45,128 nucleotides of DNA from UBA4572 sp049965515 (lineage in GTDB: Bacteria > Nitrospirota > Leptospirillia > Leptospirillales > Leptospirillaceae). The translations under genes and the position numbers were made by a program. The stretch lies in assembly GCA_049965515.1 (NCBI GenBank), contig JBMFWG010000013.1, positions 1-45,128 on the forward strand, given 5' to 3'. Of this stretch, positions 24,098 to 31,924 are shown piece by piece. The notes under the pieces were generated by a model that was not told the origin of the DNA, made no database searches, and saw only the letters and a list, made by a program, of their open reading frames with translations. Each line of letters begins with the position of its first letter. Position 1 is the first letter of the stretch.

Positions 24098-25552
24098 CTA
24101 GAGCACTCCTCGGGCGATTTGCTGCTGAACATAAGCCTGCTTCTGGTTCAATCCCCCCAGAAGCCCCTGGAGCCCCGAATACTTCTCCTCAAGCTGATCC
24201 TTGAGATTGGCCAGTTCGTCCTGCTTTCGGGTCATCTCCCGAACGTTCGTCCGCTCCTGGTCGTTGATATCGGAAATCTCGCTCGCCAAGGGACCGCTGG
24301 CCGGATTGGCAAACTCCATGAGGAGGTCATGGATCCCCGCGACAATCCCCGGAGTCGTCCCCTGGCCGGTCATGAGATGGACCACATCATCGTAGTTCGA
24401 GGCCAGGGCCTTGTCGAATTTCCCGGCATCAAAAGACAGATGGCCATTTCGCTGGAAGGTGATCCCCACATCCCCTAAGGTCCTGAACTTCCCCTGAACC
24501 TTCTCCGGAAGGGGCCTCGTCAGAAGCGTTCCCAGGCGGTTACGCAAATCCACCACGGAGTAAGCCCCCAGCAAGGGGCCGCCCTGCCCGGTGGCCGGAT
24601 TAACCCGGGTCTCCTTGTCGAGAAAATCAAGAAGACTATTGTAGCTCTTAATGAAAGCCCCCACATTCGTCTTGATCGTCTTGGTATTATGGACGATCGA
24701 GACCGTCGTGGGGGTCGCTCCCGTGGTCTGGCGAAGATGGATGACGGAGCCGGGAATGGCGTCTGCCACATCGTTGGATTCCGACTGCACCGGAACACCG
24801 TTGACCGTCAGGCGGGCAAGCGAGGCCTTCTGGACCGTCTTGAAGGTAAAGTCGAGACCCTCCTGCTCCATGACACGAAAATTCATTCCATTTTTCGTGG
24901 AGGAGAGAGACAGGGAATAGGGCGCTCCCGGAGCCCCGGTGCGCATCACCATGGCGTGAATCCCGATGTGGGCATCGTTGATGGCTCCCGCGAGGCTTTC
25001 CAGGGTAAAGCCGGTACTCTGATCAATCCGAACGGATCTGATCTTGCCACCCACCAGATGATCCCCGATCAGAAATGTCAGGGTCGCATGGGAAAAGGCT
25101 CCATCCGGAGGGATGTTCAGAACGGAGGTCTTGTCCTTGTCGGCGACTCCGGAGCTGACGAGAACACCCGGACGGGCCAGCGAAGTGACAGAAACGCTGT
25201 AGGTACCCAGGGAGGACCCGGGACCCGGAGTCACGGTAAAGGGTGAATGAGGGGGAACGATACTTTTGAAGGCGCTGAAGTCCTGACGAAGATGGAGATT
25301 GCCGGCGGCCTTGAGAAAACCGTCAAGCTTTTGCTGCACCTGCCGCCAGATGGCGGACTTGGCGTCGAGGTCGGCCTGATGTTGCTGCATCTGCTCGAGC
25401 GGAATGGCGGCCGCCGACAGGTTTGCATTGACAAGTTTTTCCGTATCCAGCCCTTGGGAAAGGGCAGACATATTGGTGATCCGCATGCGACGAGGAGCGG
25501 AGACGTTTCCTCCTTCGACGCCGGGAATCGACCCGGAAATACCGCTCAACAC
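24098..25552 (-). CDS. fliD: flagellar filament cap protein FliD
   Basis: A 484-residue cap protein (HAP2) that sits at the filament tip and folds incoming flagellin. The N-terminal domain has ITNMSALSQGLDTEKLVN and PLEQMQQHQADLDAKSAIW, the usual FliD_N segment. FliD_C is present with FIKSYNSLLDFLDKETRVNPATGQGGPLLG. The C-terminus ends in a coiled coil (REMTRKQDELANLKDQLEEKY). The start is GTG at 25552 or the next codon TTG; GGAGGT fits the TTG slightly better. It follows the main flagellin gene after a terminator, so it may depend on read-through or an unseen promoter. Confidence 0.93.
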   Translation of the reverse strand: MLSGISGSIPGVEGGNVSAPRRMRITNMSALSQGLDTEKLVNANLSAAAIPLEQMQQHQADLDAKSAIWRQVQQKLDGFLKAAGNLHLRQDFSAFKSIVPPHSPFTVTPGPGSSLGTYSVSVTSLARPGVLVSSGVADKDKTSVLNIPPDGAFSHATLTFLIGDHLVGGKIRSVRIDQSTGFTLESLAGAINDAHIGIHAMVMRTGAPGAPYSLSLSSTKNGMNFRVMEQEGLDFTFKTVQKASLARLTVNGVPVQSESNDVADAIPGSVIHLRQTTGATPTTVSIVHNTKTIKTNVGAFIKSYNSLLDFLDKETRVNPATGQGGPLLGAYSVVDLRNRLGTLLTRPLPEKVQGKFRTLGDVGITFQRNGHLSFDAGKFDKALASNYDDVVHLMTGQGTTPGIVAGIHDLLMEFANPASGPLASEISDINDQERTNVREMTRKQDELANLKDQLEEKYSGLQGLLGGLNQKQAYVQQQIARGVL

Positions 25553-25662
25553 TCACCTCCATCCCCAGGTCGCCTCGGCGGGAGGGGTTCTCCCCCTCTC
25601 TCCGGGACGGCCAGAGGAGTCCTGGTTCATGGCTGTTCGAGACGCACGCCCAAGAGATCGCT

Positions 25663-25699
25663 GAAAATAGGGTCGGCCGACGTTTCCGCCGGCCGATCC
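25663..25699 (-). terminator. rho-independent terminator of the main flagellin gene
   Basis: On the minus strand GGATCGGCCG...CGGCCGACC folds with a 7-bp perfect core and flanking pairs (25671-25699) and is followed by CTATTTTC (25663-25670). It starts about 24 bases after the flagellin stop. Confidence 0.65.
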
Positions 25700-25722
25700 C
25701 TAGGCCCGACGGGCGGGCCTGG

Positions 25723-26550
25723 CTAAGGGAGCAGCTTGATGGCTGCCTGTGGAATCAGGTTCGATTGAGCCAGAACCGCCGCACCCGACTGCGACAGAAT
25801 CTGCCGCTTGGTGAACTTGGCGGTTTCTCCGGCGAAATCCACGTCGCGGATTCCGGCACGGCTGGCCTGAACGTTAGTGGTGGCAGTGTTCAGGTTCCGG
25901 ATTGTCCACTCCATCCGGTCCTGGACGGCACCGATGTTGCCCTGAAGCTCGTTGATCTTGTCGAGCGCCTGGTCGAGCTGGTCCACCGAATGTTTGGCAT
26001 CGTTACGATTTAAGATGTCCGTCCCGTCGATACCGAGGGCATTGGCGTCCACCTTGCCGATCTTGACATGCAGGCGATCACTGAACGTGGTGTAAATACC
26101 CACCTGGAACTTGAAGTCCGGATGGCTTCCATCGAGGAGCTTCATGCCGTTAAAGTCGGTCACTTTGGCGATACGGGTGATTTCCGACTTGAGGTGCTGG
26201 TACTCCTGGTTGAGCACCTTGAGGTCCTTCGACGAAAAGGTGCTGTTGGCCGCTTCAATGGCCAGCTGCCGCATCTTCAGGATGATGGTGTTGTCGGTCT
26301 GAAGTGCCCCGTTTGCCGTCTGAAGAAGGCTCGATCCGTCATTGGCATTCCGGATAGATGCCGCATAGGACTTGATCTGACCGCCCATGCGTTGGGAAAT
26401 GGCATAACCGGCCGGGTCGTCCGCGGGGCTGTTCACGCGGTACCCGGAGGAGAGCCGGTTGATGTGCTTCGCCAGAGCACGCTGGGTTTCGTTCAGGTTG
26501 TACTGCGCGTTCATCGACGCAATGTTGTCATTGATGATTAAACCGCTCAT
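25723..26550 (-). CDS. fliC: flagellin (main, sigma-28 dependent)
   Basis: A 275-residue flagellin. The N-terminal D0/D1 has MSGLIINDNIASMNAQYNLNE and INRLSSGYRVNSPADDPAGY; the C-terminal D1/D0 has RMEWTIRNLNTATTNVQ and ILSQSGAAVLAQSNLIPQAAIKLL. The central variable part is only about 60 residues, so surface D2/D3 domains are missing. The ATG at 26550 has SD AAGGAGGGA. A sigma-28-type promoter and a roughly 90-nt structured leader lie upstream; see those entries. Confidence 0.96.
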   Translation of the reverse strand: MSGLIINDNIASMNAQYNLNETQRALAKHINRLSSGYRVNSPADDPAGYAISQRMGGQIKSYAASIRNANDGSSLLQTANGALQTDNTIILKMRQLAIEAANSTFSSKDLKVLNQEYQHLKSEITRIAKVTDFNGMKLLDGSHPDFKFQVGIYTTFSDRLHVKIGKVDANALGIDGTDILNRNDAKHSVDQLDQALDKINELQGNIGAVQDRMEWTIRNLNTATTNVQASRAGIRDVDFAGETAKFTKRQILSQSGAAVLAQSNLIPQAAIKLLP

Positions 26551-26640
26551 CGTTCCCTCCTTGGTTGATTCGGCCTTATCCCTGGCCTTGTCCTTTTTTG
26601 CCCGGCGACGTGACCGGGAAGGCGATCCTCTTCGCCTCAA
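26551..26640 (-). promoter_or_regulatory. flagellin mRNA leader with GGA-loop hairpins (candidate CsrA sites)
   Basis: The predicted leader contains a hairpin GGCGA-AGAGGA-TCGCC (26621-26636) that displays GGA in a hexaloop, and a second GGCC-AGGGATAA-GGCC (26572-26587) with GGGA in the loop. A third GGA lies in the SD AAGGAGGGA (26554-26562). CsrA recognises GGA in hairpin loops and blocks the SD in known flagellin mRNAs. Binding here is inferred. Confidence 0.5.
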
Positions 26641-26645
26641 GGACC

Positions 26646-26673
26646 TCATCGGCAGGGGGACGAAAAAACTTTA
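26646..26673 (-). promoter_or_regulatory. sigma-28-type promoter of flagellin
   Basis: On the minus strand TAAAGTTT (26666-26673) and GCCGATGA (26646-26653) match the sigma-28 consensus, with TAAA and GCCGAT 16 bases apart. The TAA of the -35 box is also the stop codon of the csrA-fliW fusion gene. Confidence 0.8.
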
Positions 26674-27369
26674 GGGAGTTTCCGAGCTTTTTTTCGGGAG
26701 AAAAACCGGCTGGCGAAGCCACTCCTCCGACTCAGCCAGGATCACCTGCCGGCCCAGCCTTTCTTCCTCCCGCACCAAAAGCGGGGCGAGGAGGTTTGCG
26801 GTCGCCGTCTCCCCTGAAAAGGTGACGATCACCATGGCGGTGAGGGAGGTGGCGGCAAGAGGAGCGAAGAACTCCCGATCCCATTCGGGAAGGACGAGCC
26901 GATCCATGTAGTCAGGGACAAGCAGGGCCGGATCCATGACCACAAAAGCCAATGCCGGATCGTCGAGGGACTGGAGCCAATAGAAAACCTGGGCTTCTCC
27001 CGTCTCGAGAAGGAGGAAGCGATGGGCTTGCGGAAATCCCGGAAGGCCATCGGGAAATCGGATCACCCCCGACATGGCGACGGGGATCTCGCCAAAACGA
27101 ACCGTCCTGAATGTCGACATGGCCTCCCTGCCCTTGTCCGTTGTCCCGGCAGCAAGGGGAACACTCCCGGAAACACTCTCCCGGGGGTTCTCCATGGCAT
27201 TGCGATTTTCTTCCTCGATGCGTCGAAGAACCTCGTCCCGGTGGACCCGGACGCCTTCCGGCGCCTCGATCCCCAAGCGGACGGAGCTTCCCTTCACTTC
27301 AAGGACAACGACCCGAACCGAAGGCCCGATACTGATCCCTTCCCCGCTTTTTCTCGTCAGGATAAGAAT
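26671..27369 (-). CDS. CsrA-FliW fusion protein, ATT start
   Basis: A 232-residue protein joining two interacting regulators in one frame. Residues 1-57 are CsrA: ILTRKSGEGISIG at the start, VRLGIEAPEGVRVHRDEV with the RNA-binding Arg44, and the C-terminal helix LRRIEEENRNA. Residues 58-83 form a linker. Residues 84-232 are FliW: VRFGEIPVAMSGVIRFPDGLPGFP, FYWLQSLDDPALAFVVMDP and a C-terminal LAPLLVREEERLGRQVIL. CsrA represses translation; FliW binds CsrA and releases it when flagellin is exported. No ATG, GTG or TTG precedes the LTRK start; ATT sits five bases after GGAGG. An internal ATG (residue 84) preceded by AGGGAGG could yield free FliW. Confidence 0.85.
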   Translation of the reverse strand: MLILTRKSGEGISIGPSVRVVVLEVKGSSVRLGIEAPEGVRVHRDEVLRRIEEENRNAMENPRESVSGSVPLAAGTTDKGREAMSTFRTVRFGEIPVAMSGVIRFPDGLPGFPQAHRFLLLETGEAQVFYWLQSLDDPALAFVVMDPALLVPDYMDRLVLPEWDREFFAPLAATSLTAMVIVTFSGETATANLLAPLLVREEERLGRQVILAESEEWLRQPVFLPKKSSETP

Positions 27370-27398
27370 GGCGTCCTCCCTTCCCTGGGGTTGCGTTT

Positions 27399-28340
27399 CT
27401 AGTGGAACAACACGTTCTGGACGTTCTGGAGAATATTGCGGCTGGCCTTTGAGCTGACATCGAGGAGATTTTGTGAAAGGGCCATGCGGGAAGCCGCCCG
27501 GGGGATATCCACATCCTCGGTCTGGCTTCGGAGAACCTTGAGGTCGGTCCGGTACTTCTCCAACCGGGAAATGGTGCTGCGAAGGGCCCGTTCATAGGTT
27601 CCGAGAACAGCCGAGCGTTCCGAGACCTTTCTGACAGCCGCATCGAGTTCCCCGATGGCGGTCCTGATCGCTATGTCGTCGTTGTTCTTGAGACCCAGAA
27701 TAAAGCGGCGAAGGGCGGGGAAGGCCAAGTTGGCCTCGGGGGCCCTTTTTGAATCCCCGAGAAGCGTGTCTCCGGCGATCGTTGTCTTGAGAAGCCCCGC
27801 CTGCCGGAAGGAGGGAGTAAACCCCTGCTGGATTGTCGAGCTTTTGTGGTTTCCCTGGTAAGAAACGACAAAGGGCTCTTCCTTGTGGGGATCGGAAAGC
27901 AGGAAGGGCGGCACGCTGATGTTCGTCCCGCCAAAGAGGTATTGCTCCCCCCCCCGGGTGTTGGCCAGCGCAACCGTCTGCTCGAGGAGCCTCTCCGCCT
28001 CTTCGGCGGCGATCCTCCGGTCCTGGGAGTCCATCGTTCCGTTGGCCTGACGTATGGCCAATCCCTTCGCCCGGATCATGATATTGTCGATCTGGGTCAG
28101 GATGCTCTCCATCAGGGCGATGCGGGTGGCTCCCTCACGGGCATTCTGGATGATCTGTCCGGTGACGGCCAGGGAGCGGTTGACCCGGAGAACCTCGCTC
28201 ATCGCCTCGGGAGCATCACCGGGCGTATCAGCACGAAGCCCGGAAGACACCTGCTTCTCCGCCTCATAGAGCTTTTCCGTGGCCCGATCATGGTTGGCCA
28301 TCAGGGATCGGTCAGTCATCAACCCCGTCACCCGGATCAT
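27399..28340 (-). CDS. flgL: flagellar hook-filament junction protein FlgL
   Basis: A 313-residue junction protein (HAP3), flagellin-like at both ends. The N-terminus MIRVTGLMTDRSLMANHDRATEKLYEAEKQVSSGLRADTPGDAPE and the C-terminus DIPRAASRMALSQNLLDVSSKASRNILQ are diagnostic. The second ATG (28340) has GGAGG at six-base spacing; an ATG two codons earlier abuts the SD and is less likely. It sits 12 bases after flgK and 29 bases before the csrA-fliW start. Confidence 0.94.
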   Translation of the reverse strand: MIRVTGLMTDRSLMANHDRATEKLYEAEKQVSSGLRADTPGDAPEAMSEVLRVNRSLAVTGQIIQNAREGATRIALMESILTQIDNIMIRAKGLAIRQANGTMDSQDRRIAAEEAERLLEQTVALANTRGGEQYLFGGTNISVPPFLLSDPHKEEPFVVSYQGNHKSSTIQQGFTPSFRQAGLLKTTIAGDTLLGDSKRAPEANLAFPALRRFILGLKNNDDIAIRTAIGELDAAVRKVSERSAVLGTYERALRSTISRLEKYRTDLKVLRSQTEDVDIPRAASRMALSQNLLDVSSKASRNILQNVQNVLFH

Positions 28341-28352
28341 GGTCATCCTCCG

Positions 28353-30032
28353 CTATCCGCTGTTGGGAAGGCGGACCAGCGTGTCGAGAAGCCGGTTCAC
28401 CATTTGAATGAGGTTGGCCGAGGCCTGGTAGGCTTTCTCGAAGCGGATGATCTTGGCCGACTCGTTGGCGATCGAGACTCCGGAGACGGCCAACCGCTGG
28501 GTCTCCAGACTCTGGGAGATCGCAACCTGGGCCTTGTCGTTCAGTCGGGCCTGACGGGCCCAAGCCCCGATCTTGGCCACCCCGGAGGCGTAATATTCAT
28601 AGATCGACGCCGGCTCATCCTCCCCGGGGAAGCGCAAATGCTTCTGGGAAAGATAAAAGATCTGGTGGGCGTTGGCATTGTCTCCCTCGTTGCTTCCGGG
28701 TGTTACCGGAGAGGAGGCGACGGCCACATCGTCCGCCGAGAGGTTGGTCACATCGAGATGCAGGGCCGTCCCGGCTATTTGGGTGCCGCCCGAGACAGTA
28801 TAGGACTCTGAGCCCTTCTTTGGAGCCATCACCCGAAGGGCATACCCCCCGGCCGAAACGGTTGCGACACCGTCCTTGACGACCCCGCTCCCGATGAGAA
28901 CATGATCCTTGCCCGAATAGACCCGGACCCCTGTCGCATCGCTCTCTACAAGAATTTTGGGAAGAACGGCCGAGGCATCCTCGACGTTGGCCACAAGCCC
29001 CCCGGAGCCGTCTCCTGCTGTCCGGGCGACCTTTACCGTGGGCTTAAAAAAGTTCACCCCGGTCTGGCCGGAGAGGCCATATCCTCCCGCATGGATGGAA
29101 TTGACGCTGTTGGCAACCTGGAAGGCCAGGAGGTCGAGATGATGTTGCATGGATTTGATCTTGTGATCGCGCACATCGATGTAGCCACCCAGAACTCCCC
29201 CCTTGACCCGGTCTGTGATATCGATCGGGGGGCCCGAGCGGGAGGGAGGGGCAAAGGTGATGCGATAGCGGTCGTGCACAGGGTCGAAAATTGCGGCCAT
29301 GTGCCCCACCTGCTGCTCGGAAAAGGCCGACTGTCCCCCGATGTGGAGATTCAGGGAGCCATCCTTGTCGTAAAAGAAGTGGGCGTTGGTCAAACGGGAG
29401 ACTTCTCCGGCAATCCGGGCCCTCTCGTCGAGAAAGGTGTTGGGATCCTCCCCCCGGCCCCGGGCGGCGAGAATCGAATGATTGAGGACCGCTATACGAG
29501 CAATGCGGGTATTGATCCTGGTCACCTGATCCTCGATCTGGTGGCCAAGACGATTGCGGGACTCGGCGTAGAGAGCGGTCATCTGGTGGAAGTCCTGCCC
29601 CAGATTGTGGCCGTAGGTGATGAGAGTGGCCCGGGCGGCACGGTCGGCCGGATGGTTGGCCACCGTCTCCCAATGGTTGAAGAATCGGGAGAGGTCCCGG
29701 GAGAGCCCTTCGGACTGGGCATGAAAATAGTAGGAGTCGATCTCGCTAAGGGAGATCCGGGAGGACTCCCAGAATCCCAGGGTCGTCTTCTGGCGCGTCG
29801 ACTGATTCTCGAGAAAGTGGTTGACCACGCGACGGATACGGGCAGCATCGACCCCCGCCCCCATCATCCCGGGGTGACCCATGTCAGGGACGTGCTGCTC
29901 GAACATCACACGTTCCCGGGAATATCCCGGCGTGTTCACGTTCGACAGGTTATGCCCCGCGGTCTTCAGGGCGGCCTCGTTGGCCTCAATCCCTGTCTGA
30001 CCGATATTCATGACCCCTATGATGCCAGACAT
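28353..30032 (-). CDS. flgK: flagellar hook-associated protein FlgK
   Basis: A 559-residue HAP1 that forms the first junction ring at the hook tip. The N-terminus MSGIIGVMNIGQTGIEANEAALKTAGHNLSNVNTPGYSRERV is the standard rod/hook/HAP motif region. LLDRL-type pairing residues are visible in the hydrophobic C-terminus (FEKAYQASANLIQMVNRLLDTL). Size is normal. GGAGGGA precedes the ATG at 30032; the frame runs further upstream over flgN without meaning. Confidence 0.95.
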   Translation of the reverse strand: MSGIIGVMNIGQTGIEANEAALKTAGHNLSNVNTPGYSRERVMFEQHVPDMGHPGMMGAGVDAARIRRVVNHFLENQSTRQKTTLGFWESSRISLSEIDSYYFHAQSEGLSRDLSRFFNHWETVANHPADRAARATLITYGHNLGQDFHQMTALYAESRNRLGHQIEDQVTRINTRIARIAVLNHSILAARGRGEDPNTFLDERARIAGEVSRLTNAHFFYDKDGSLNLHIGGQSAFSEQQVGHMAAIFDPVHDRYRITFAPPSRSGPPIDITDRVKGGVLGGYIDVRDHKIKSMQHHLDLLAFQVANSVNSIHAGGYGLSGQTGVNFFKPTVKVARTAGDGSGGLVANVEDASAVLPKILVESDATGVRVYSGKDHVLIGSGVVKDGVATVSAGGYALRVMAPKKGSESYTVSGGTQIAGTALHLDVTNLSADDVAVASSPVTPGSNEGDNANAHQIFYLSQKHLRFPGEDEPASIYEYYASGVAKIGAWARQARLNDKAQVAISQSLETQRLAVSGVSIANESAKIIRFEKAYQASANLIQMVNRLLDTLVRLPNSG

Positions 30033-30063
30033 CGTCGTCCCTCCGGTAAGGATCGCCCGGGTC

Positions 30064-30624
30064 TCATCCCCGGGTCGAGACCAGGGCTGGAGAGGTTCGG
30101 CGAGCAGGATCAACCGATCCACTGGACCCGTAGGTCCCCCCTCCTGCGCTGTCGAGGCTGATCTCCCGAAGAAGCTGGCCCACGATCTGCGAGGATTCCC
30201 TGGCAATGGCGAGGTTGACGGCCGTCAACTCGGAAAGATGAAGAAGGGCACCCCTCAGGGCGGATCCCTCCTCTCCCACCTGGGCCCTCTCTTCTGTGGA
30301 TAGCCCTGACAGGAGTTCGCCCAGGGAGCGGCCCAGAGACTCCTTGGATTCCGTGAGGGCATCGAGCCCCTCCCAGTCACCGGAAACCAGAAGATCTCTC
30401 TCCCGCTCGAGAACGGGAACAAGCTGGCCAATAACGCCAAGAGCCTCCTCCCAGCGGCGGGAGGGATCGGCCGTTTGCTCCCCTTCAATATCAGGACTTC
30501 TATCAGAGATGTCCACCTTTGCCACCCTTTCCGGACTTGGCCTTGGCAGGTCCGAGCTTTTTCCTGGCCTGTTCTCGTCGCTTCCTGACGCGTCTCTAGG
30601 AAGACGTTGCAGAGGATCCGCCAT
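30064..30624 (-). CDS. flgN: FlgN-like export chaperone
   Basis: About 186 residues. The helical core matches the FlgN pattern: LGVIGQLVPVLERERDLLVSGDWEGLDALTESKESLGRSL, then LRGALLHLSELTAVNLAIARESSQIVGQLL. FlgN binds FlgK and FlgL before export, which fits its place between flgM and flgK. The N-terminal 50 residues are Asp/Ser/Pro-rich and disordered. The ATG at 30624 overlaps flgM by 29 bases and has a weak SD; a GTG at 30516 is an alternative start. Confidence 0.82.
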   Translation of the reverse strand: MADPLQRLPRDASGSDENRPGKSSDLPRPSPERVAKVDISDRSPDIEGEQTADPSRRWEEALGVIGQLVPVLERERDLLVSGDWEGLDALTESKESLGRSLGELLSGLSTEERAQVGEEGSALRGALLHLSELTAVNLAIARESSQIVGQLLREISLDSAGGGTYGSSGSVDPARRTSPALVSTRG

Positions 30625-30943
30625 GGTCGCGGCCCCACTCGATCATCTTCCGGGCAACCTCGCGCGAAGGAACGGCATAGGCTCCGGATTTTATCCTGGC
30701 CTTGATGTCGGCTATCCGCTCTTCCCGCACGTCGGGCACTCTCGCGATCTCCTCACGCAACTTGGCCACCTGTCTTGCCGGACCGGAAATTTCCAGGACA
30801 TCGGACTCCACCAGGCGGGTGACCGCCTCCGGGCTTTTGTCCCCCATTGATCCGGCCGCTTCTGTCTTTTTCTTGCCCGAAACTCCCGCCGGCCGATCAG
30901 GCAGGGGTGACGGACTCGAGGATGTGATTTTCGTATCGCTCAT
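30596..30943 (-). CDS. flgM: anti-sigma-28 factor FlgM
   Basis: A 115-residue anti-sigma factor. The C-terminal half carries the conserved sigma-28-binding helices: VAKLREEIARVPDVREERIADIKARIKSGAYAVPSREVARKMIE. The first 45 residues are Ser/Pro/Lys-rich and disordered, as expected for a protein exported unfolded through the flagellum. The ATG at 30943 has GGAGG upstream. It leads the operon flgM-flgN-flgK-flgL from a sigma-28-type promoter, which would create feedback control. Confidence 0.93.
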   Translation of the reverse strand: MSDTKITSSSPSPLPDRPAGVSGKKKTEAAGSMGDKSPEAVTRLVESDVLEISGPARQVAKLREEIARVPDVREERIADIKARIKSGAYAVPSREVARKMIEWGRDHGGSSATSS

Positions 30944-30948
30944 CGACG

Positions 30949-30963
30949 TACCTCCCTCTGGTA
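30949..30963 (-). promoter_or_regulatory. hairpin over the flgM SD with GGA in loop
   Basis: TACC-AGAGGGA-GGTA on the minus strand forms a short 4-bp stem whose loop shows GGGA and whose 3' arm overlaps the SD (GGGAGG), seven bases before the ATG. It is a candidate CsrA site; the stem is short. Confidence 0.35.
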
Positions 30964-30985
30964 TGGGCACACACCTTCAAGTCTT

Positions 30986-31013
30986 CTATCGGCATTTTAT
31001 CATCAAGACTTTA
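30986..31013 (-). promoter_or_regulatory. sigma-28-type promoter of flgM
   Basis: TAAAGTCT and GCCGATAG on the minus strand, with 16 bases between TAAA (31010-31013) and GCCGATAG (30986-30993). The spacing is identical to the flagellin promoter at 26646-26673, which supports both. Confidence 0.72.
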
Positions 31014-31052
31014 GCAAGGTTAATCCCACAAATCCATCGGGCGTCCTCTCCC

Positions 31053-31913
31053 TTACGGAATCAGTTTGATCGCCGCCTGGGGGATCTGGTTGGCCTGGGC
31101 CAGGACCGCCGTTCCCGACTGCTGGAGGATCCGGTCCCGAACAAAGCGCGCCGTTTCCTTGGCAAAATTTGCATCCTTGATCTGGGACTTGGTGGCCGCA
31201 ATATTGACAAGGGCCGTATTTAGATTCCGGATTGTCCAGGTCATTCTTTGCTGGAAGGCCCCAAGGGTCCCCTGGATCCGGTTCAGCTCGTTGAGGGCGC
31301 CGTCAATGGCAGACACCGCCGAAAGGGCCATCTGACTGTTGATGATCGACGTCATCCCCAGGGGTATCATAAGCGTGCTGCCCTGGTAGAGGCCAAGAAC
31401 ATCGGTGCTGATGGAGGGAACGGAGATAACGAGTCGGTTTTCTCCCTCGGTTCCTACGTCGATCTGGAAGGTCAGGCCGCCCTCGAGGCTTCCGTCGAGA
31501 ACCTTGCGGCCGTTGAAGTTGGCCACCTTGGCAATACGGTTGATCTCGCTTTGGAGGTTTTGGTATTCGTTTTGCAAGGTCGACAAATCGGTGTCGTTGT
31601 AGGTTCCATTGGCCGCCTGGATGGCCAGGGCTCTCATCTTGATGAGGATCTCGTTGTCGGTGAGGAGCCCCCCGCCGATCGTCTGGATCAGGTTCGCTCC
31701 ATCATTGGCATTCCTCACCGCCTGCTGAACCGACTTCATGTAGGCGGTCATGACCTGGCCGATGGAATAGCCGGCGGGATCGTCAGCCGGAGTGTTCACC
31801 CGGTAGCCAGACGAGAGCCGGTTGATCGTCTGGTTGATGCGGTTCTGGGTTTCGTTCAGGTTGTACTGGGCTCCAAGAGACGCCGCATTGGTGTTGATGA
31901 CCATACCACTCAT
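31053..31913 (-). CDS. flagellin (second copy, in the ring-protein operon)
   Basis: A 286-residue flagellin, related to the main one: VINTNAASLGAQYNLNETQNRINQTINRLSSGYRVNTPADDPAGY at the start and ILQQSGTAVLAQANQIPQAAIKLI at the end. The centre differs (EGENRLVISVPSISTDVLGLYQG). It also lacks D2/D3. It starts 11 bases after flgJ with SD GAGGAGGT and has no sigma-28 box of its own, so it is probably made with the sigma-54-type flgF-flgJ transcript, earlier than the main flagellin. Confidence 0.94.
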   Translation of the reverse strand: MSGMVINTNAASLGAQYNLNETQNRINQTINRLSSGYRVNTPADDPAGYSIGQVMTAYMKSVQQAVRNANDGANLIQTIGGGLLTDNEILIKMRALAIQAANGTYNDTDLSTLQNEYQNLQSEINRIAKVANFNGRKVLDGSLEGGLTFQIDVGTEGENRLVISVPSISTDVLGLYQGSTLMIPLGMTSIINSQMALSAVSAIDGALNELNRIQGTLGAFQQRMTWTIRNLNTALVNIAATKSQIKDANFAKETARFVRDRILQQSGTAVLAQANQIPQAAIKLIP

Positions 31914-31924
31914 GATTCACCTCC

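Noticed and set aside
26671..27297. Starting the CsrA-FliW protein at the GTG (27297)
   Set aside because: It would delete the first 24 residues of CsrA including LTRK and leave half a domain, while an SD sits before the ATT.
28902..30161. 419-codon plus-strand frame opposite flgK
   Set aside because: Antisense to a textbook flgK and its composition is unlike a protein; a shadow.
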